Both the position numbers and the translations under genes were made by a program. Below are positions 1 through 7,514 of a stretch of DNA of 64,000 bases, in pieces (the first letter of the stretch is position 1; each line of letters opens with the position of its first letter). The notes beneath the pieces were generated by a model. It searched no databases, was not told the origin of the DNA, and worked only from the letters and a program-made list of their open reading frames with translations. This stretch comes from Mesopusillimonas faecipullorum (lineage in GTDB: Bacteria > Pseudomonadota > Gammaproteobacteria > Burkholderiales > Burkholderiaceae_B), in assembly GCF_020539505.1 (NCBI RefSeq), contig NZ_JACDXW010000004.1, positions 62,001 through 126,000 of the forward strand, in the 5' to 3' direction.

Positions 1-249
1 GGCCAGGAAGTAGATATTGCCGCCCAGGCTCATGCACCAGTTAAGGTCACGCGCCAACAGGGCTTGCTTGGCCTCTTCGCTAAGGGGCCATTCGTCAAGA
101 TAGGCCCGCTCGTCCGCTTTGAAGCGCTCGCGGTTTTCGGCTTTCATCAACGACATGCAGAACTGGTTGATCCAGTAGCCTTTGCGTGATTGCTCGGCGT
201 CGAAAATGATGGTGCCAGGAACGTCCTGGTACGGTTTGTCTAGCGCCAT
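1..249 (-). CDS. ligA: Protocatechuate 4,5-dioxygenase alpha subunit (LigA family), 3' end cut by window edge
   Basis: The first 83 codons are visible; the C-terminus lies beyond the window. The segment reads as the small LigA helical subunit of the class III extradiol dioxygenase LigAB, with the family landmarks DVPGTIIF, SRKGYWINQF, SLMKAENRERF and LARDLNW. LigA caps the active site of the catalytic beta subunit (LigB), which opens protocatechuate between C4 and C5. LigB is not in the window and presumably lies just outside. The ATG at 249 is preceded by a strong GAGGAGGT ribosome-binding site inside the end of ligI, with only 2 bases between the ligI stop and this start, so the two are translationally linked. 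The N-terminus is shorter than the longest LigA proteins I recall. A fused or gallate-type dioxygenase subunit cannot be excluded without the rest of the gene. Confidence 0.88.
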   Translation of the reverse strand, partial: MALDKPYQDVPGTIIFDAEQSRKGYWINQFCMSLMKAENRERFKADERAYLDEWPLSEEAKQALLARDLNWCMSLGGNIYFLA

Positions 250-251
250 GA

Positions 252-1169
252 TTAGACCTCCTCGGGCCAGTATAGCCGCATGGGATTGTCGACCAGCAGC
301 TTGCGCTGCAGCTCGGCAGTCGTTGCGATATGGGGGATGAAATCGACCAGCAAGCCGTCGTCGGGCATGTGGTTTTTCAGATTGGGGTGTGGCCAATCGG
401 TGCCCCACAAAACACGGTCGGGGAACTCCTCGACGACTCGGCGTGCGAAGGGCACGACGTCGCGATAGGCATTGCGTTCGCCGTCCAGGGCGGGGGGGCC
501 GCTGACCGACAGGCGCTCGGGGCACGAAACCTTGCTCCAGACGTTCTCGTGCTCGCGCATGAACTTCAGGAACAGTTCGAACTCGGGGCCATCCACCGGT
601 TGGGTGACGTCGGGACGCCCCATGTGGTCAACCACGATGGTCGTGGGCAGTGCGGTGAAGAAATCCCACAGCTCGGGCAGGTCGACGGCTTCAAAGTAGA
701 TGACCACATGCCAGCCCAGCTTGGAGATGCGCGTGGCGATTTCCAGGAGTTCGTCTTTTGGGGTGAAGTCGACCAGGCGCTTGACGAAGTTGAACCGTAC
801 ACCGCGCACGCCGGCGTCGTGCATGGCTTGCAGCTCTTCGTCGGTAACGCTGCGGCGCACCGTGGCGACGCCACGCGCTTTGCCGTTGCTGTTTACCAAG
901 GCATCTACCATGGCGCGGTTGTCGGCGCCGTGGCAGGTGGCCTGCACCACAACATTGCGGGCAAAGCCCAGATGATCGCGCAGGGCATACAGCTGTTGCT
1001 TGCTGGCGTCGCAAGGCGTGTACTTGCGCTCGGGGGCGTAGGGGAACTCGTCGCCGGGGCCGAACACGTGGCAATGTGCGTCAACAGCGCCTTCGGGCAG
1101 CTTGAACTGAGGCTTGGAAGGCTGAGCGTACCAGTCGAGCCAGCCGGGGGTTTTGGTGAATGTGCTCAT
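252..1169 (-). CDS. ligI: 2-pyrone-4,6-dicarboxylate hydrolase
   Basis: 305-residue amidohydrolase-superfamily protein that hydrolyses 2-pyrone-4,6-dicarboxylate to 4-oxalomesaconate in the cytoplasmic protocatechuate 4,5-cleavage pathway. The N-terminal VDAHCHVFGP segment (about residues 29-38), the central VDHMGRPD and the C-terminal WGTDWPHPN segment are the family's active-site signatures. Length and architecture match LigI proteins. The gene sits third in the ligJ-ligK-ligI-ligA operon, 11 bases after ligK and 2 bases before ligA. The ATG at 1169 has a moderate CAGGCAG ribosome-binding site. The family assignment is firm and the operon context makes the substrate assignment secure. Confidence 0.93.
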   Translation of the reverse strand: MSTFTKTPGWLDWYAQPSKPQFKLPEGAVDAHCHVFGPGDEFPYAPERKYTPCDASKQQLYALRDHLGFARNVVVQATCHGADNRAMVDALVNSNGKARGVATVRRSVTDEELQAMHDAGVRGVRFNFVKRLVDFTPKDELLEIATRISKLGWHVVIYFEAVDLPELWDFFTALPTTIVVDHMGRPDVTQPVDGPEFELFLKFMREHENVWSKVSCPERLSVSGPPALDGERNAYRDVVPFARRVVEEFPDRVLWGTDWPHPNLKNHMPDDGLLVDFIPHIATTAELQRKLLVDNPMRLYWPEEV

Positions 1170-1180
1170 AGGGCTGCCTG

Positions 1181-1870
1181 TCAGTCTATGTACTTGAGAC
1201 CGGCTTTTTCGAGCGGCTCACGCATTTTGTACATGTCCAGGCCCAACACGCCTGCGGCCAGCTTCTCGCGCTTTTCGCCTTCGTTGGCTTCGCGTGCGGC
1301 AGCGGCATCGGCCACTTGCGCGGCGATGGCGGCGGGAACGACAACGACACCGTCATCATCGGCAACAATGACGTCGCCAGGGTTGACCGCAGCACCGGCA
1401 CACACCACGGGGATGTTGACCGAGCCCAGCGTAGCCTTGATGGTGCCTTTGGCGCTGATGGCTTTGCTCCAGACGGGGAAGCCCATTTGCTTGAGGTCGC
1501 GGGTGTCGCGGACACCACCGTCTATGACCAGCGCGCGTGCGCCACGGGCCATGAAAGAAGTGGCCAGCAGATCGCCAAAGTAGCCATCGGTGCATTCTGC
1601 CGTGATAGCCGCGACGACGATGTCGCCGGGTTGAATCTGCTCGGCTACGACGTGCATCATCCAGTTGTCGCCAGGGTGCAGCAGCACGGTAACGGCTGTG
1701 CCGGAGACCGGTGCGCCCGAATAAATGGGACGCATATAGGGCTTCATGAGGCCAACGCGGCCCATGGCTTCGTGCACGGTGGCGCTGCCAAACTTGCCCA
1801 GCCTGTCGGTGGCCTCGCGGTCGGCGCGAACGATGTTGCGTTTAACGATACCCAGATTGTTCAGACTCAT
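1181..1870 (-). CDS. ligK: 4-carboxy-4-hydroxy-2-oxoadipate (CHA/HMG) aldolase, RraA-like fold
   Basis: 229-residue protein of the RraA-like class II pyruvate aldolase family. It cleaves 4-carboxy-4-hydroxy-2-oxoadipate to pyruvate and oxaloacetate, the last step of protocatechuate 4,5-cleavage, and often also acts on 4-hydroxy-4-methyl-2-oxoglutarate. The [12 protein letters not shown] segment (about residues 115-126) carries the conserved G-x-R-D motif that binds substrate and the divalent metal; the upstream [11 protein letters not shown] loop is typical of LigK/ProA enzymes. The start at 1870 has an AAGGA ribosome-binding site six bases upstream. It lies 9 bases after ligJ and 11 before ligI, an operon arrangement that distinguishes it from RraA itself, which is not catabolic. 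Confidence 0.92.
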   Translation of the reverse strand: MSLNNLGIVKRNIVRADREATDRLGKFGSATVHEAMGRVGLMKPYMRPIYSGAPVSGTAVTVLLHPGDNWMMHVVAEQIQPGDIVVAAITAECTDGYFGDLLATSFMARGARALVIDGGVRDTRDLKQMGFPVWSKAISAKGTIKATLGSVNIPVVCAGAAVNPGDVIVADDDGVVVVPAAIAAQVADAAAAREANEGEKREKLAAGVLGLDMYKMREPLEKAGLKYID

Positions 1871-1879
1871 GTTGGTTCC

Positions 1880-2905
1880 TTAGCGGCCTTGGGCCTTGAG
1901 GGCGGCATCCAGACGCGAGTAAACGCGGCGGGCATTGCCTTCGTAGATCATGTGGCGTTCTTCAGTGGTCAGGTCGGCAGCTTCGATGTAGCGCTTGGTG
2001 TCATCGTAGTAGTGGCCGGTTTCAGGATCGATACCGCGCACGGCGCCAATCATTTCCGAGGCGAACATGACGTTCTTGAGCGGAATCACGCGGGTCAGCA
2101 GGTCGATCCCGGGCTGATGGTAGACGCAGGTGTCAAAGTAGATGTTGTTAAGCAGATGCTCGTCGAGCAAAGGCTTTTTCATTTCTTGAGCCAGCCCGCG
2201 ATAGCGGCCCCAGTGGTAGGGGGCGGCGCCGCCGCCGTGAGGAATGACGAACTTGAGCGTGGGGAAGTCTTTGAACAGATCACCCTGGATGAGCTGCATG
2301 ACCGCCGTTGTGTCGGCGTTGATGTAGTGCGCGCCGGTAGTATGGAAGCAGGCATTGCAGCTGGTGGAGACGTGAATCATCGCGGGGATGTCGTACTCGA
2401 CCATTTTTTCGTAAATAGGGTACCAGTGGCGATCGGTGAGCGGAGGGCTCGTCCAGTGGCCGCCCGAGGGGTCGGGGTTCAGGTTGATGCCGACCATGCC
2501 GTATTCGTTAACGCACTTTTCCAGCTCGGGGATGCAGGTCTTGGGGTCTACTCCGGGCGACTGGGGCAGCATGGCAGCGCCGATGAAATGCTCGGGGAAC
2601 AACTGCGACACCCGATAGCAAAGCTCGTTGCAGATGGCGGACCAGGTGGAGGACGTTTGGAAGTCGCCGATATGGTGGGCCATGAAACTGGCGCGTGGGC
2701 TGAAGATGGTCAGGTCGGCACCGCGCTCTTTCATCAGGCGCAGCTGGTTTTGCTCGATGGTCTGGCGCAGATCATCATCGGAAATATGCAGCTCGGAAAC
2801 CTTGGGTGCTTGCGAAGGGTCTTTCAGCGCGGCGATCTGGCGATTGCGCCAATCTTCGAGAGCCTTGGGGGCCGTCGTGTAGTGGCCGTGAATGTCGATG
2901 ATCAT
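1880..2905 (-). CDS. ligJ: 4-oxalomesaconate hydratase
   Basis: 341-residue amidohydrolase-superfamily hydratase that adds water to 4-oxalomesaconate to give 4-carboxy-4-hydroxy-2-oxoadipate. The metal-binding DIHGHYT motif is at residues 3-9, with later NLNPDPSGGHW, FVIPHGGGAAPYHWGRY and the C-terminal NARRVY segment. The ATG at 2905 was chosen over an upstream in-frame start because DIHGH must lie close to the N-terminus in this family and a CAGGAGT ribosome-binding site precedes it. It is the first gene of the lig operon. The upstream 250 bases contain a hairpin (2947-2970) and a perfect inverted repeat (3106-3128) that may belong to its control region. Confidence 0.92.
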   Translation of the reverse strand: MIIDIHGHYTTAPKALEDWRNRQIAALKDPSQAPKVSELHISDDDLRQTIEQNQLRLMKERGADLTIFSPRASFMAHHIGDFQTSSTWSAICNELCYRVSQLFPEHFIGAAMLPQSPGVDPKTCIPELEKCVNEYGMVGINLNPDPSGGHWTSPPLTDRHWYPIYEKMVEYDIPAMIHVSTSCNACFHTTGAHYINADTTAVMQLIQGDLFKDFPTLKFVIPHGGGAAPYHWGRYRGLAQEMKKPLLDEHLLNNIYFDTCVYHQPGIDLLTRVIPLKNVMFASEMIGAVRGIDPETGHYYDDTKRYIEAADLTTEERHMIYEGNARRVYSRLDAALKAQGR

Positions 2906-2946
2906 CCTGTACTCCTGTCGGATACTTGAATCAGATTCTTGATCTT

Positions 2947-2970
2947 GCCGCCGTAGAGTTCGACGGCGGC
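2947..2970. promoter_or_regulatory. Perfect 8-bp inverted repeat in the ligJ leader
   Basis: GCCGCCGT and ACGGCGGC are exact complements separated by eight bases. The hairpin would form in the 5' leader of the ligJ mRNA, about 40 bases before the start codon. No run of T follows it on either strand, so it does not look like an intrinsic terminator. It could be a leader structure or an operator half. Function is unknown. Confidence 0.35.
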
Positions 2971-3105
2971 AGGGCGGCAATGCTAGACAAGCATAAAAAG
3001 AACGCCGGCCACACGCGCCATAATTTTAGGCGCAGCGAGGGCTCGGGCTTAACAACCCATTATGCGGCGAATGTGCTGGTATGAAAATAGCATGATGATA
3101 CTAGC

Positions 3106-3128
3106 AGATATGCCCAAGTGGCATATCT
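3106..3128. promoter_or_regulatory. Perfect 9-5-9 inverted repeat between ligJ and the Rrf2 regulator gene
   Basis: AGATATGCC and GGCATATCT flank a CAAGT spacer. The repeat lies 33 bases beyond the end of the Rrf2 gene and about 200 bases upstream of ligJ. There is no T-tract on the minus strand after it, which argues against a terminator for the Rrf2 gene. A 23-bp dyad of this size is typical of an operator for a dimeric regulator. Which regulator binds is not shown by the sequence. Confidence 0.4.
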
Positions 3129-3160
3129 TTAAAACAAACATGCCGGTCAGGCAAGACGCT

Positions 3161-3643
3161 TTACTCGGTGCTAGTGCTCAGTGCTTGGCGTGGTGTGGGT
3201 AGAAGCAGGTGCTCGTTAGGATTGAGCAAGCGATGGGCGGCAGCGGCGTCAGGAATCAGGTCTTTCAAGGTGTATTGATTGAGTACCTGAAAGTAAGCCA
3301 CCAAAGCCTGATTGAGCACGCCTTTCAAGCCGCACACCGGTGTAATAGAGCAGCGATTACCGGCCTGAAAGCATTCCACCATGTCGAAATCGGGCTCCAT
3401 GGCACGCACTACCTCGCCCACATTGATTTCGGCCGCCGGGCGCCCCAGGCGCAAACCGCCTGCTCGGCCACGCGTGGTACGCAAATGGCCCAGTTGCCCC
3501 AAGCGCTGAACAATCTTGATCAAATGATTCTTGGGCAGGCCATAAGCATCCGCAATGCGCTGGATGGTGACGGGTTCATCGGCATGGACGGCCACGAAGA
3601 TCAGGACGCGCAGGCTGTAGTCGGTATAGTAGGTAAGTTTCAT
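3161..3643 (-). CDS. Rrf2-family transcriptional regulator, NsrR-like
   Basis: 160-residue Rrf2 winged-helix protein. The N-terminal MKLTYYTDYSLRVLIF with Asp8 and the three cysteines C91, C98 and C104 (CFQAGNRC then SITPVC) match the iron-sulfur ligand pattern of NsrR, the nitric-oxide-sensing repressor; the C-x6-C-x5-C spacing is close to characterised NsrR proteins. The recognition helix region KNHLIKIVQRLGQLGHLRTTRGRAGG (in part) is well conserved. NsrR usually sits beside hmp or other nitrosative-stress genes; none is nearby. Here it lies upstream of the lig operon on the same strand, separated by about 250 bases. Whether it controls nitric-oxide detoxification elsewhere, itself, or the lig operon cannot be decided from the sequence. 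Confidence 0.75.
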   Translation of the reverse strand: MKLTYYTDYSLRVLIFVAVHADEPVTIQRIADAYGLPKNHLIKIVQRLGQLGHLRTTRGRAGGLRLGRPAAEINVGEVVRAMEPDFDMVECFQAGNRCSITPVCGLKGVLNQALVAYFQVLNQYTLKDLIPDAAAAHRLLNPNEHLLLPTPRQALSTSTE

Positions 3644-3875
3644 ACGCCAAGGCTGAACGGATCGGCGGCATTGGCCGCTCGGTCATTCTAGCAGGCCTGT
3701 TCATGCGAATTCGGGAAAACCTTAGCCGGGCAGGGACGTAAGTGGCTAATAAGACGTTATAAACTGCTCCAAAATAGAAGGGTTTGTATGTGCAGGCTGT
3801 AGTGGATTGTCGCATGTGGGATGTGCCCGGTTGGTTCTCTTGCGGGGTTCGCCGGGTCACCTTTCAAGGACGAGC

Positions 3876-5456
3876 ATGGCGTACCGTAAAAGAACCTCCA
3901 TTGGCATTCTGGTCGCTCTGCTCTGTGCGCTCGTGCCGGTGACGATAATGGCCTTGGTAGCGTGGCGGGTGTCGGTGCAAAATATGTAAACGCGCCTTGA
4001 AACCATGGCCCAGCTACTTATCACGCGCGAAGAGCTTACCGTCGAACAAATTTCTGCCATCCTGAACCAACTCTCTTGGGCCAATTTGCCGCCTTGCGGC
4101 AACGAGCATATTGGGCTGATGCGCCAGCTCACCGTCAACACACCGGCCCTGGATGAAATCGCGTATGTCACTGACGGTCTGGCCACGTGTTCTTCTTGGG
4201 GTGAAGGCTTATACGAGTTTGGCGAAGAGGCTGTCATAGGCCGGACATCCGATGGCCAAACCTCGTTCATGTTGTCTTATATGTCGCCGTCCAGCGGCGG
4301 TGGGCGCGCCCTTGCGCTAAGCCAGGGGCCCTACCGGGCTTTGATCAGCTTGAAGTACTTCGTCGATGTGATTGCCGAGCCTAAAATGCAGATGGGCTTG
4401 GCTACCCACGATGGCAGGCCTGTCATTACCATAGGCTCAAGCCCCGACGGCGCCCTCGAAAAGGCACTCCTGACAAAGGGGGCAGTACAGATTCCCGGTT
4501 ATCAACAAGCTGTTGTCAACTCGCCGCAGTGGATTTCCATGGCTATGTATCCGGGCGGCGGTTTTTTCCAGTATTTGCGTACCGAGCATGACGGGCTGCT
4601 CATTGCCGGCGGCCTTGTGTTTCTGCTGACCTTGGGTATTTGGATGCGGCGCTCTTCGCCTCGGGACGAGTTGCGCGCAGCTATCCGAAGCGAAGAGCTC
4701 TCGGTGCATTATCAGCCGATTATCAATCAGCGCAGCGGCGAATGTGTCGGAGCTGAGGCCTTATTGCGCTGGCGTCAAAGCGACAACACCTGGATACAGC
4801 CCGATTTGTTTATCCCCATGGCTGAGGCGAATCGGTTGATGGCACCCCTGACCGACCTGCTTTTGCGTACCGTTGCCAACGAGATGGGGCCTTTATTGAA
4901 GGCGAATCCCGAGCTGCACATTTCTCTGAACCTGTATGCCGAAGACGTCAGCACCGGTAGAGTGTTGGGTGTGCTAGAGAACACTTTGATTGTTGCGGGA
5001 GTGCGGCCACGCCAGATCTGGCTTGAGGTAACTGAACGCAGTTTCATGGATATTGAGTCTGCGCGTACTATGCTGCAGCAGGCGCATGATCGTGGCTATA
5101 TTATTGCCATCGATGACTTCGGTTCGGGCTATTCCAGTCTTCAATACCTGCAAAGTTTGCCGGTAGATGTACTGAAGGTGGATAAATCCTTTATCGCACC
5201 CATAGGAACGGGGGCCGTTTCCAGTCATGTCATTTACCACATCATCGAGATGGGCAAGAGTTTGAATCTGGTGCTGGTGGCCGAGGGGGTGGAAACCCAG
5301 ACACAGGCCAACTACCTGGCCGACCAGGGGGTCAGCCTGGTACAGGGCTGGCTGTATGCCAAAGCCATGCCCATACGTGAACTACATGAGTTTCTAGGCC
5401 AACGGCCCTCAGCAGGACGATTGGCGGCAGCGGCCTCCCGCGCAGAGGCCGTATGA
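3876..5456 (+). pseudogene. CSS-motif EAL cyclic-di-GMP phosphodiesterase, split by an in-frame TAA
   Basis: Reading from the ATG at 3876 (AAGGA ribosome-binding site at 3866-3870) gives an N-terminal membrane segment (SIGILVALLCALVPVTIMALVAW), then TAA at codon 38 (3987-3989), after which the same frame continues through TRLETMAQLL to 5456. The downstream part has the periplasmic CSS domain (LPPCGNEH and TCSSWGEGLYEFGEEA), a second membrane helix (LLIAGGLVFLLTLGIW) and a full EAL domain with EALLRW, LNLY, EVTE, IDDFGSGYSSL, KVDKSF and EGVE. All residues needed to hydrolyse c-di-GMP therefore remain. The family normally has one continuous chain of about 525 residues, which matches the length here if the stop is ignored. 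Possible outcomes are loss of function, reinitiation at ATG 4005 (no good ribosome-binding site), readthrough, or a sequencing error. Confidence 0.8.
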
Positions 5457-5477
5457 CCGTGGGCCGGCGGCCTGACC

Positions 5478-5909
5478 TCAGGCTTGATCGTCGACCAGAT
5501 AAAGCGACATACGCTCGCGGAAATCGGCTGGGATTTCCAGGGGGCTGATGTCTTTCACCGAGACAAACACGATGGTCGCGGTAGCCTCTACACGTACCTT
5601 GTTGTCGGGCCCGCACAGCTGAACGTTCAGTTGTGCCGACGTGCGCCCCAGCTTCAGCACTCTAAGGTGGCCGCTTAACTGATCGCCCAAACGGCTAGGC
5701 GCCTTGAAATCTACCTGCAAATTAACGGTGGGGATGCCCAAGGAACGTTCGCTATGCAGCGTGTAGTAACTGATCAGCAAGCCGTGGTTGAACCAGTGCT
5801 CGACGACGTCATGCACCAACTCGACATATCGAGGATAGAAAACGATAGCAGCCGGATCGCAGTGCCTGAATAAGACTTGTATCGGCATGCTGTGTACACG
5901 GGAGGACAT
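5478..5909 (-). CDS. 4-hydroxybenzoyl-CoA-type hot-dog thioesterase
   Basis: 143-residue single hot-dog-fold protein. The segment VLFRHCDPAAIVFYPRYVELVHDVVEHW (in part), with the D-P-A-x-I-V-F-Y-P-R-Y core near residues 16-26, is the active-site signature of the 4-hydroxybenzoyl-CoA thioesterase (Pseudomonas-type) family, in which the Asp acts in catalysis. The ATG at 5909 is preferred because an AAGGA sequence lies seven bases upstream and the core then falls at the usual position. It is the last gene of the dctP-iorA-iorB-thioesterase operon, 69 bases after iorB, and converges on the EAL gene. The likely substrate is the aryl-acetyl-CoA formed by IorAB, but this is inference from context; other acyl-CoAs are possible. 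Confidence 0.8.
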   Translation of the reverse strand: MSSRVHSMPIQVLFRHCDPAAIVFYPRYVELVHDVVEHWFNHGLLISYYTLHSERSLGIPTVNLQVDFKAPSRLGDQLSGHLRVLKLGRTSAQLNVQLCGPDNKVRVEATATIVFVSVKDISPLEIPADFRERMSLYLVDDQA

Positions 5910-5978
5910 CGGGGTTTCCTTGCAAGAATGAGTTAAGTGGTCGCCCTTGCCTGGCTGGCGCAAGTATTGGGGTTGCCC

Positions 5979-7514
5979 TTAGGGGGCTGCAGCAACGTTT
6001 TGGTCAAGCTCAGCCAGGCTGTCGCCCAACTGCCTGCCGTGGTCATCGGCCAAGGCCGCCTGACGCAGCTTGGCCAGCCGCTGAGCGGCGTCTGGCAAAA
6101 TAGCCAGCGTGGGCAAAGCCGACATGATACTGCCATAGTTGCTCAAACCGCGCGCATGGGTGTCTCCGTAGCCTTTGACCAAGTTCTGGCAGGCTGCGAT
6201 TTCACAGGCAAGATCATAGTTGTGCGCATATTGGCTAATACTGGCCAGCCACTGCCGAATGTGGGCTTGCTCGCGCTGGTAGCGCAGCGAACGGCGACGC
6301 AGGCTGCGCAGCGCAGCGACTGAGTACAACAGCAGGAATCCGCCTAATTGATTGCTGCGAATGACGCGCCCCTTGCGGGTGTGACGTTCTAGCAGATTAT
6401 GGGCCCAGCGGTTGCGCTGGATCCAGCGCCCCAAGCCCGCCGGTACCGTATCCACGATTTCTTCTGCGCGGGGATGAAAAAATTCATTGATGTGCAGCAG
6501 CTGGTCGGGCTTGGGCTGGTGCTCTTTGCGCACTCGCTCAAAACGGCTGGGGCGGATTTTCAGTTCGGCAACGCGTATGGTGTCTTCGAAAGTCATCCAT
6601 AGCGCCAGGTGCCGGGCTGTTTCCTGCAGAAGGCGGCGCTTGGGGGAGGCTTCAGATTCCAGCGCGGCGATAGGCTGCAGTTTGTCCAGATAATCGTGGG
6701 CGTAAGCCGGGTCTTGATAGTCTGCGGTGCGTGCCACGCCCGCTAAAAGTATCTCGTGCGCCCACTGAGGAAAGGCTTGTTCGATACGCTGGGCATGGGC
6801 TTGCAGCCGTGCGTCAAGTTGTCCGGGGGCTGTCGGGTTGCAAGGCGCTTCAGCACCGTGCGTAGCTTGCTCATCTGCCTGGCTGAAATAGGCGCTATAG
6901 CCCGCGTCGAAGGCTGCCAGACTGCTGCTTACCGCGACGCCGCTACGCTCTATGGTGGCTTCAAAATCCTGTCGCGTCAGCGGTAAAATATGGGCGGCAG
7001 CTAAAGCACCAAAAAGAACCGAACTGATGACGCTGCCATGCTGTTGGGCGAGGGCGGCAAAATCCTGGCATACGAAATGCTTGGCGGCATCAAGGCCGGC
7101 TTGCCGCAGGCTTTGATAGTCTTGTCGTCCGTCACCCATGGCCATTTTCTCGGGCATGGCGTAAACCCGGTTCGATGAGGAAATCAGCAGGGTTTTATCT
7201 CGCGTGACCAGGCCGCGTTGTACCGCTCTAGCGGCTTCCATCAATTCAGAAGCCAGCACGATGTCCACGTCGCCGGGCACTGGCATCAAACCCAGAAACG
7301 GGGCAGGTGTGTCTTTGCGTGAGACGGGCAGAATCTCGACGTAATACAAGGTGGCGCCGGTACGCTGGGCGACGCCGGGCACCGAGCTGGTCTGGGCATA
7401 AAAGCCCGCGTGTTCGGCGACAGACACTATCCAGTCGGCAAGAACACCACCGCCTTCCCCGCCCATGGCAAGAATGGCAATTTTGATAGGCATGATTTGA
7501 GCGTCAAACTGCAT
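5979..7514 (-). CDS. iorB: Indolepyruvate ferredoxin oxidoreductase, beta subunit (IorB) with C-terminal extension
   Basis: 511-residue protein. The first ~200 residues form the gamma-type domain of 2-oxoacid:ferredoxin oxidoreductases (IAILAMGGEGGGVLADWI, then SSVPGVAQRTGATLYYVEI). The remaining ~300 residues are a mainly helical extension of the kind found in aerobic proteobacterial indolepyruvate oxidoreductases. Together with IorA the enzyme oxidatively decarboxylates aryl-pyruvates to aryl-acetyl-CoA, passing electrons to a ferredoxin-like acceptor. The start at 7514 has an AAGGA ribosome-binding site and overlaps the end of iorA by 11 bases, so the subunits are translationally coupled. 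A second start (MPIKIAI) lies seven codons in. In some bacteria IorA and IorB are fused; here they are separate. Confidence 0.87.
   Translation of the reverse strand: MQFDAQIMPIKIAILAMGGEGGGVLADWIVSVAEHAGFYAQTSSVPGVAQRTGATLYYVEILPVSRKDTPAPFLGLMPVPGDVDIVLASELMEAARAVQRGLVTRDKTLLISSSNRVYAMPEKMAMGDGRQDYQSLRQAGLDAAKHFVCQDFAALAQQHGSVISSVLFGALAAAHILPLTRQDFEATIERSGVAVSSSLAAFDAGYSAYFSQADEQATHGAEAPCNPTAPGQLDARLQAHAQRIEQAFPQWAHEILLAGVARTADYQDPAYAHDYLDKLQPIAALESEASPKRRLLQETARHLALWMTFEDTIRVAELKIRPSRFERVRKEHQPKPDQLLHINEFFHPRAEEIVDTVPAGLGRWIQRNRWAHNLLERHTRKGRVIRSNQLGGFLLLYSVAALRSLRRRSLRYQREQAHIRQWLASISQYAHNYDLACEIAACQNLVKGYGDTHARGLSNYGSIMSALPTLAILPDAAQRLAKLRQAALADDHGRQLGDSLAELDQNVAAAP

Noticed and set aside
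330-1583. 417-codon open frame on the plus strand
   Set aside because: Antisense to ligI and ligK; composition is low-complexity and lacks a recognisable domain.
1316-2929. 537-codon open frame on the plus strand
   Set aside because: It is antisense to ligK and ligJ, which have clear family motifs and ribosome-binding sites. Long antisense frames are common in GC-rich coding DNA; no protein motif was seen.
2906-2980. N-terminal extension of ligJ (25 codons)
   Set aside because: The extension is Arg-rich, runs through a hairpin and would move the metal-binding motif away from the N-terminus; a good ribosome-binding site supports ATG 2905.
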